NCBI GenBank assembly: GCA_903922535.1
Contig: CAIXUF010000011.1
Coordinates: forward strand, 1 to 10,550
Direction: 5' to 3'
Length of the DNA: 10,550 nucleotides
Source of the DNA: Candidatus Hydrogenedentota bacterium
GTDB lineage: Bacteria; Hydrogenedentota; Hydrogenedentia; Hydrogenedentiales; CAITNO01
The first letter of the stretch is position 1; every line of letters starts with the position of its first letter. The notes under the pieces are model-generated. The model had not been told where the DNA came from. It made no database searches and was given only the letters and a program-made list of their open reading frames with translations. The position numbers and the translations under genes are program-made. This document shows positions 5,860 through 10,550 of the stretch, in pieces.

Positions 5860-7404
5860 ATGCTTGCGCGGGTGCAGTCGTGCGCGGTGCTTGGAATAGA
5901 CGCCTATCCGCTTGCGGTGGAGGTGGACATCCGGCCCGGCGAGAACAAAGTAAGGCTGGTGGGCCTGCCCGACACGGCCGTGAAGGAGAGCGAGGACCGC
6001 GTGTCCTCCGCCCTGCGCAATTCGGGTTTCCGCGTGCCTCGCGGTGTTGTGGTCGTCAATCTTGCCCCGGCCGACATGCGCAAGCAGGGCAGCGCCCTGG
6101 ACCTTCCCATCGCCGCGGGCATGCTGGCCGCGAGCGGGCAGCTCAACGGAATCCGACTGGAGGAATACGCCCTGGTCGGCGAACTGGCGCTGGATGGGTC
6201 GGTGCGCTCCGTGCCGGGGGCGCTGTCCATGGCCATCGCCGCGCGCGACCTCGGCCTGCGCGGCATTGTGCTGCCCGCGGAAAACGCCGATGAGGCGGGC
6301 GTGGTGGACAGCATTGAAATCATTCCCGTTGCCAGGCTCAACGACGCGCACGCCTTTCTCTCGGGCCAGCTTGACCTCATGCCGCGCAGGACGGATGTCG
6401 AAGCGGCCTTTGCCGCGGCGAAGCACAGCGCACCCGACCTCAGCGACGTGAAGGGTCAGGCGCATGTGAAGCGCGCGCTGACGGTGGCCGCCGCGGGCGG
6501 GCACAACCTCCTGATGATCGGCCCGCCGGGGACGGGCAAGACCATGCTGGCGTCGCGGTTGCCGGGCATCCTGCCGGAAATGGCCTTCGAGGAGTCGCTG
6601 GAGACCACGCGCATCTACAGCATCACACCCATGATGGGCCGACGCGACGCGCTCATTGTCCGGCGGCCGTTTCGCTGTCCGCACCACACGTCCACGACGG
6701 TGTCCATTGCGGGCGGCGGCGCCGGGACGATGGCCTATCCGGGCGAGGTGAGCCTGGCACACAACGGTGTGCTGTTCCTCGACGAACTGCCCGAGTTCAA
6801 CCGGGCGGCGCTGGAAGTGCTGCGCCAACCGCTGGAGGAGGGGCTGGTGCACATCCGCCGCGCGAGCTATTCGGTCACCTATCCGAGCCGCTTCATGCTC
6901 GTGGTGGCGATGAACCCCTGCCCCTGCGGCTGCCGCACGGACCCGCGCAAGGTCTGCCGCTGCTCGACGGGAGAGGTGCAGCGCTACATGGGCCGCATTT
7001 CCGGGCCGCTGCTGGACCGCATCGACCTCCATGTGGACGTGCCCGCGCTGTCCTTCGAGGAAATGACCGACGACCGGCCCTCCGGGCCGACCAGCGCGGA
7101 GGTGCGCGCGCAGGTGCAGGCCGCGCGGGACCGGCAGCGCGTGCGGCTCGGCGGCAAGCACACCTGCAACGCGCACTTGGACACCAAGGCCATCCGCAAA
7201 CACTGCGTATTGACCGACGGCGCGAAATCGGTCATGGAAATGGCGCTGCGCCAGTTGGCGCTCAGCGCCCGCGCCTACGACAAGGTGCTGCGCGTTTCAC
7301 GCACGCTGGCCGACCTGGAGGGTGCGGACACGATCGCTGAAAACCATGTCTCCGAGGCCGTGCAGTACCGCTCGCTTGATCGCGAGATGTTCGGCACGGC
7401 ATGA
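5860..7404 (+). CDS. comM: ComM/YifB family Mg-chelatase-like AAA+ ATPase
   Basis: A full-length 514-residue member of the YifB/ComM family (usual length about 500). Residues 1-140 are the N-terminal ChlI-like domain (RLVGLPDTAVKESEDRV, NLAPAD, LDLPIA). The AAA+ core has Walker A GPPGTGKT (221-228), Walker B VLFLDELPEF with D308 and E309, and the SGPLLDRIDLHVDV segment. A cysteine cluster in NPCPCGC...CRC (C354, C356, C358, C366, C368) matches the zinc-binding insert typical of the family. The C-terminal Mg-chelatase helical domain covers about 415-505. In Vibrio cholerae ComM is a hexameric helicase that drives branch migration during integration of transforming DNA; the family is also common in bacteria not known to be competent. 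It is cytoplasmic. ATG 5860 is the natural family start; the ribosome site is weak (GGGGA 11 nt upstream). It sits alone between glycan genes with its own likely promoter, and a large hairpin repeat follows its stop. Confidence 0.95.
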   Translation: MLARVQSCAVLGIDAYPLAVEVDIRPGENKVRLVGLPDTAVKESEDRVSSALRNSGFRVPRGVVVVNLAPADMRKQGSALDLPIAAGMLAASGQLNGIRLEEYALVGELALDGSVRSVPGALSMAIAARDLGLRGIVLPAENADEAGVVDSIEIIPVARLNDAHAFLSGQLDLMPRRTDVEAAFAAAKHSAPDLSDVKGQAHVKRALTVAAAGGHNLLMIGPPGTGKTMLASRLPGILPEMAFEESLETTRIYSITPMMGRRDALIVRRPFRCPHHTSTTVSIAGGGAGTMAYPGEVSLAHNGVLFLDELPEFNRAALEVLRQPLEEGLVHIRRASYSVTYPSRFMLVVAMNPCPCGCRTDPRKVCRCSTGEVQRYMGRISGPLLDRIDLHVDVPALSFEEMTDDRPSGPTSAEVRAQVQAARDRQRVRLGGKHTCNAHLDTKAIRKHCVLTDGAKSVMEMALRQLALSARAYDKVLRVSRTLADLEGADTIAENHVSEAVQYRSLDREMFGTA

Positions 7405-7426
7405 CGAGCTGGTCATGGCAGGTAGG

Positions 7427-7460
7427 GCATAGGCCGCCGTTAGGGGCGAAGCATAGGCCG
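7427..7460 (+). repeat. Direct repeat GCATAGGCCG and decayed part-copy of the neighbouring repeat
   Basis: GCATAGGCCG occurs at 7427-7436 and again at 7451-7460. The bases after each copy are related: CCGTTAGGGGCG...AAGC after the first, TCATTGCGAGCG...GCGAAGC after the second. This suggests an eroded tandem copy of the left arm of the large inverted repeat. The stretch TAGGGGCGAAGCAT (7441-7454) itself resembles, from memory, dispersed repeats of other bacteria; this was not checked. Confidence 0.45.
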
Positions 7461-7552
7461 TCATTGCGAGCGTAGCGAAGCAATCTCCTGCACGCCAAGG
7501 CCGGAACTCCGGTCATGGTTACAGGAGATTGCTTTGCTTCGCCCGCAATGAC
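7460..7552. repeat. REP/MITE-like 31-bp imperfect inverted repeat between comM and the LamG-GH32 gene
   Basis: The left arm is 7460-7490 and the right arm 7522-7552; they match at 28 of 31 positions as reverse complements. The outer ends are GTCATTGCG and CGCAATGAC; the inner ends AATCTCCTG and CAGGAGATT. The 31-nt centre folds into its own small hairpin, GGCCGG (7499-7504) with CCGGTC (7509-7514) around loop AACT. The core words (TCATTGCGAGCG, GCGAAGCAATCTC) resemble a palindromic element that I recall from many unrelated bacterial genomes; recall only, not verified. There is no transposase. As RNA it would form a very stable stem that could end or protect the comM transcript, although no T run follows. 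It lies outside the real coding region of the next gene. Confidence 0.8.
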
Positions 7553-7589
7553 GAAGTTGGAAATGTGGATTTCACCAACGAGGTTTACC

Positions 7590-9740
7590 ATGAAGGTTAC
7601 GGCATCGATTTGCATGCTTTCTTTGTCCGTTGCGCTGTTGCTTTTCCAGGGGGCTGCATGCGCAGCGCTCTCCCCCACCCCATTCACCGACGCGGTTGCC
7701 GCGTGGCACATGGGGGACACAACCGATGCGGCTGGCAAGAACAGCGCGCTGAAAGGTGTCGGCGACGTGTCCCTGGGCGTGGCGCTGACAGGCGACGAGC
7801 ATGCCGCCTCGCTGAAACGCGGCGGCGATGGCAAAGTGGCGGAGTTTCGCGGAGGCTATCTGGACGCGGGACAGGGCGCAGACGGCGAACTCAACCTTTC
7901 CGGCAAGGCGATGTCCTTGTGCGTGCGCCTTCGGCTGGCCGAGGGAGTCACGGACACGCCCATCTTCTCCAAGCACGGCGGCCACGGCAAGCTGGTCTAC
8001 AACCTGTTCTGCACCAATCTTGGCGGCGAAACATCGCTGGGCTTCGAACTGGGCACGGACTTCAAGGACAAGCCGCTGCGGGTCAGCGTGCCGCTGAAAA
8101 TGATCGGGGCGACCGACTGGCATGACGTCATCGTCCGATTCACGGGGCCGAAACTGGAACTGTTTGTGGACGGCGTGCTGGTGGACGAGGAATGGCCCAT
8201 CGGTTCACTGCGCCAGGGCAACAGCGAGCCCTGCCTCATTGGCGCGGAATCGGCTGGTGGTCCTGTGAAATCGGGATTCCACGGCGCCATCGACCATGCC
8301 GCGCTCTGGAACCGGGCACTGACAGACGGGGAGATTGCCGTGCTCAGCGGCGGCGCGGAGGAGATTGCCCGGCGTGACGCGCAGATTCTCGGGCCGCAAT
8401 GCGACTCCATGCAGTATTGGCGGCCGCGCGGGCACAATACCGGCGTGGGCGACTGCATGCCCTTCTTCCATGACGGCCGCTTTCATCTGTTCTACCTGTT
8501 CGACCGGCGGCATCACGGCAGCAAGTGGGGGCTGGGCGCGCACCAATGGGCCCATGCGTCCAGCACCGACCTGGTGCATTGGGAACAGCACCCCATGGCC
8601 ATCCCCATCACCGAACAATGGGAGGGCTCCATCTGCACTGGCTCGGTCTTCTTCCACGACGGCGTCTACTACGCCCATTACGCCACGCGCATGCCTGACG
8701 GGAAACAACACTTGGCGCACGCCGTCAGCACGGACGGCATCCATTTCGACAAGACACCGCCCAATCCGCTGGCCTCGCCGCAGGACGGCTACGATCCGAT
8801 GCATTACCGCGACCCGCTGGTGTTTGAGGAGAACGGCCTGTTCCACATGCTGGTGACGGCCCGCTTCACGGACAAGCGCGACGGCTGCATCGCGCAACTG
8901 CTTTCCAAAGATCTGAGAACATGGGACTTGGCCGAACCCTTTATCGTTCCCGGCCGTGTCACCGACTGCCCGGACTATTTCGAATGGAACGGATGGCACT
9001 ATCTGTTCGCCGAATTCGTCTACTGGATGTCGCGGGAACCGCTCGGCCCCTGGACGAGTCCCCCGTTGGACCGGCTGGACGTGATGTACGTGCCCAAGAC
9101 GGCGGCGTTCACCGGCAACCGCCGCATTTACGTGTCATGGCTGCCCGACGGCGGCTGGGCGGGCAACGCCGTGTTTCGTGAACTGATCCAGCATGAGGAT
9201 GGCACGCTCGGGACCAACTTCGTGCCCGAAATGACGCCGAGCTGCGGCGAGGCGCTTGATCTTGCATCCATGGCCATACTGCCGGGCGTCGAAATCGAGG
9301 GAACGGCTTTGCGCATGAACGCCGCAAACGGCGCCGTAAACGCCGCGCTGGAACATGCACCCCGAGACATCCGCCTGTCCATGCAGGTCAAGCCCGAGCC
9401 GGGAATGTCAGGCTTTGGGCTGGCCTTCCATGGGGACAAGGACCGCCGAAAAGGATGCGCGCTCAAATTTGACTCTGCCGGACAGCGGGTGGCGTTCACC
9501 GCAGATGACGATGATGCAGGCAAGACCAAGGAGACGGACTGCGCCATCGAGCATGTTGACGGACTGGATCGTACCTTCTCGTTGGAGGTGGTCGTCAAGG
9601 ACGACATCATCGACGTGTGCATCGACCACCGCCGAACCATCATCACCCGGTACAAAGGCGCGGGGGAGGGGCTTTCCTTCCTCGTGCGGTACGGGACTGT
9701 CACGATGGATACGGTTGAACTGAGACCGCTGTCGAAGTAG
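7590..9740 (+). CDS. Secreted LamG + GH32/43-like five-bladed propeller glycosidase
   Basis: A 716-residue protein with a signal peptide (1-25, MKVTAS then a hydrophobic run, likely cut at ACA; C24 makes a lipoprotein possible but the lipobox is poor). Residues 30-250 are a LamG/concanavalin-A-like domain (VAAWHM start, AEFRGGYLDAG, HDVIVRFTGPKLELFVDGVLV, FHGAIDHAALWNRALTDGEI), often carbohydrate-binding. Residues 270-560 form a GH32-like beta-propeller: D288 in GDCMPFFHDGRFHLFY stands at the nucleophile position, R407-D408-P409 in HYRDPLVF is the conserved RDP, and D459-C460-P461-D462 fills the usual ECPD place. Residues 580-716 are a C-terminal beta-sandwich (FSLEVVVKDDIIDVCIDHR) like that of GH32. 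Start: ATG 7590 has GAGG 6 nt upstream and begins the signal; the frame opens earlier at 7515, but that part lies in the palindromic repeat. It probably cleaves fructan-like or other glycans outside the cell; the altered motifs make the true substrate uncertain. Confidence 0.8.
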   Translation: MKVTASICMLSLSVALLLFQGAACAALSPTPFTDAVAAWHMGDTTDAAGKNSALKGVGDVSLGVALTGDEHAASLKRGGDGKVAEFRGGYLDAGQGADGELNLSGKAMSLCVRLRLAEGVTDTPIFSKHGGHGKLVYNLFCTNLGGETSLGFELGTDFKDKPLRVSVPLKMIGATDWHDVIVRFTGPKLELFVDGVLVDEEWPIGSLRQGNSEPCLIGAESAGGPVKSGFHGAIDHAALWNRALTDGEIAVLSGGAEEIARRDAQILGPQCDSMQYWRPRGHNTGVGDCMPFFHDGRFHLFYLFDRRHHGSKWGLGAHQWAHASSTDLVHWEQHPMAIPITEQWEGSICTGSVFFHDGVYYAHYATRMPDGKQHLAHAVSTDGIHFDKTPPNPLASPQDGYDPMHYRDPLVFEENGLFHMLVTARFTDKRDGCIAQLLSKDLRTWDLAEPFIVPGRVTDCPDYFEWNGWHYLFAEFVYWMSREPLGPWTSPPLDRLDVMYVPKTAAFTGNRRIYVSWLPDGGWAGNAVFRELIQHEDGTLGTNFVPEMTPSCGEALDLASMAILPGVEIEGTALRMNAANGAVNAALEHAPRDIRLSMQVKPEPGMSGFGLAFHGDKDRRKGCALKFDSAGQRVAFTADDDDAGKTKETDCAIEHVDGLDRTFSLEVVVKDDIIDVCIDHRRTIITRYKGAGEGLSFLVRYGTVTMDTVELRPLSK

Positions 9741-9749
9741 CCGCCTGCG

Positions 9750-10550
9750 TCAGGGAATCATCCAGCCTGCGGGCAGGCTGGTCTGCATGTCCCAAACGCG
9801 CTCGGGGATGTGGCCGATGTTCTGGCTCCAGTTGGTGGCCCAAACAACCCTTGACCCGTTGTTTGCGATGGTGGCCTGGGTTTCCTCCCAATACTCGCCG
9901 CGGGTGCCGTACACATGGGCCAGGTAGAAGGTGCGCGGATGGGCGGGGTCGAGCTTGGTGATGACTATCTTGCGATCCAGCCAGTTCTGCGCGGCCAGCC
10001 CCTGGTCGATGACCGTGGACACGACGCAGTAGCCGGGATAGTTGCAGGAGATGTGTATGCCGCTGTTGAGGCCGACGGGATCATCGCCGGCGTAGTAGAG
10101 CCGGATCAGGGGGGTGCGATTGGTGCCGGCGTAGCTGCCCTCCACATCAAGTATGGGCTGCGTGGCAAGGTCAATGGGGACCAGGTCAACGTAGTCGGTG
10201 CGCACGTTTTGCATCACGACCACCTCGTTTCCGTTCACGTCCAGCCCCACGTCGGCGTGGGCGGTGGAGAAGTCGATGCGGTGGAACTGGGTCAGGGCAA
10301 GGTTCGCCATCGTCATGCCGGTGAGTGGCGCGGCGTTGGTGTCCAGCCCGCCGATGAGCACCCAGTTGCCTTTGGGCGACATGCCCACCCAGTCAATGTC
10401 CGACTGGTTCAGCGGCAGCGCATAGGTGCCCGGCACGTTGCCGGTGAGGCGGTCCCAGGTGAAGAGGTACCGGGCCCGGTATTCGTCCTGCGTGCCCTGG
10501 ATGGCCAGCGCCCAATAGCGTTTGTCCGTGGAGGTCTCGCCCTCGTTGTA
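9750..10550 (-). CDS. Beta-propeller-like protein, 5' part beyond the window
   Basis: The frame is open from the right edge (first residues YNEGETSTDKRYW) to a TGA at 9752-9750, giving 266 visible residues. A GTG at 10436 is not the real start, since the frame continues upstream with similar composition. The sequence shows repeated blade-like units: WVGMSPKGNWVLIGG, HADVGLDVNGNEVVV, SGIHISCNYPGYCVVST and ETQATIANNGSRVVWATNW, with short turns of the S-P/N-x-G type between strands. This is the pattern of TolB/WD40-like or oligogalacturonate-lyase-like propellers, usually periplasmic or secreted. Catalytic residues and substrate cannot be assigned. It converges on the LamG-GH32 gene with 9 nt between stops, so it belongs to another transcription unit that starts to the right. 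Confidence 0.7.
   Translation of the reverse strand, partial: YNEGETSTDKRYWALAIQGTQDEYRARYLFTWDRLTGNVPGTYALPLNQSDIDWVGMSPKGNWVLIGGLDTNAAPLTGMTMANLALTQFHRIDFSTAHADVGLDVNGNEVVVMQNVRTDYVDLVPIDLATQPILDVEGSYAGTNRTPLIRLYYAGDDPVGLNSGIHISCNYPGYCVVSTVIDQGLAAQNWLDRKIVITKLDPAHPRTFYLAHVYGTRGEYWEETQATIANNGSRVVWATNWSQNIGHIPERVWDMQTSLPAGWMIP
9762..9781. terminator. Hairpin at the convergent gene ends (possible bidirectional transcription stop)
   Basis: CCAGCCTGC (9762-9770) and GCAGGCTGG (9773-9781) are perfect 9-bp inverted arms, in practice an 8-bp stem with a CGGG loop. The hairpin lies 21 nt after the LamG-GH32 stop and inside the last codons of the minus-strand gene (SLPAGW). No T run follows on either strand, so it is at most a weak or factor-assisted terminator. 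Confidence 0.3.

Noticed and set aside
6919..6966. Cysteine cluster in ComM as an unusual insertion
   Set aside because: The NPCPCG...C.C cluster is a normal feature of YifB/ComM proteins.
5776..7203. Minus-strand open frame of 475 codons opposite comM
   Set aside because: comM is unmistakable on the + strand; the mirror frame shows no recognisable domain and is rich in His, Arg and Ala.
7427..7552. CRISPR-like array
   Set aside because: Only one inverted repeat pair and one short direct repeat; no regular spacers and no cas genes.
7515..7589. Possible 25-residue N-terminal extension of the LamG-GH32 protein
   Set aside because: It is encoded by the palindromic repeat, has no ribosome site, and would bury the signal peptide that begins at ATG 7590.
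8205..8999. Minus-strand open frame of 264 codons
   Set aside because: Antisense to the GH32-like propeller, whose RDP and HLFY motifs fix the true frame.

Overview
The window is GC-rich bacterial chromosome (roughly 60-65% GC by eye) with strong GC bias at third codon positions. It has no rRNA, tRNA, CRISPR array, transposase or phage gene. Twin-arginine signals on small TIM-barrel sugar enzymes, several unrelated exported carbohydrate-active proteins, a bacterial SET-domain protein and a LamG-GH32-like fusion together suggest an environmental polysaccharide degrader of the PVC/FCB kind (Planctomycetota, Verrucomicrobiota, Lentisphaerota or Hydrogenedentota-like). This placement is inferred from gene content, not proven.

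Layout, left to right. The last codons of an upstream + gene end at 56, followed at once by an intrinsic terminator (57-128). A good sigma70-type promoter (133-161) then drives a TAT-exported xylose-isomerase-like TIM-barrel protein (217-1164) and, after an 85-nt gap holding a hairpin, a secreted GH67-like protein (1250-3520). A small SET-domain protein with a complete post-SET zinc motif follows (about 3646-4035, +). Converging on it is a TAT-exported glycoside-hydrolase-like protein of unrecognised family (4118-5584, -). A 275-bp divergent region with two perfect palindromes and weak promoter matches on both strands separates that gene from comM/yifB (5860-7404, +). Next comes a 185-bp gap with a 31-bp imperfect inverted repeat of REP/MITE type and what looks like a decayed part-copy. 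A secreted LamG + GH32/43-like glycosidase follows (7590-9740, +). It converges, with only 9 nt between stops, on a beta-propeller-like gene that runs off the right edge (9750-10550, -).

How they fit together. Four proteins look exported and carbohydrate-directed (isomerase-like, GH67-like, unknown TIM-barrel hydrolase, LamG-GH32-like). They could act on a plant or algal heteropolysaccharide, but there is no transporter, SusC/D pair, sulfatase or regulator, so this is a loose cluster rather than a defined utilisation locus. comM is a housekeeping DNA-processing gene inserted among them. I found no convincing new defence or mobile system. The best leads are the altered catalytic motifs of the GH32-like enzyme, the unassigned TAT hydrolase, the SET protein, and the palindromic elements at 7427-7552 and 5731-5828.
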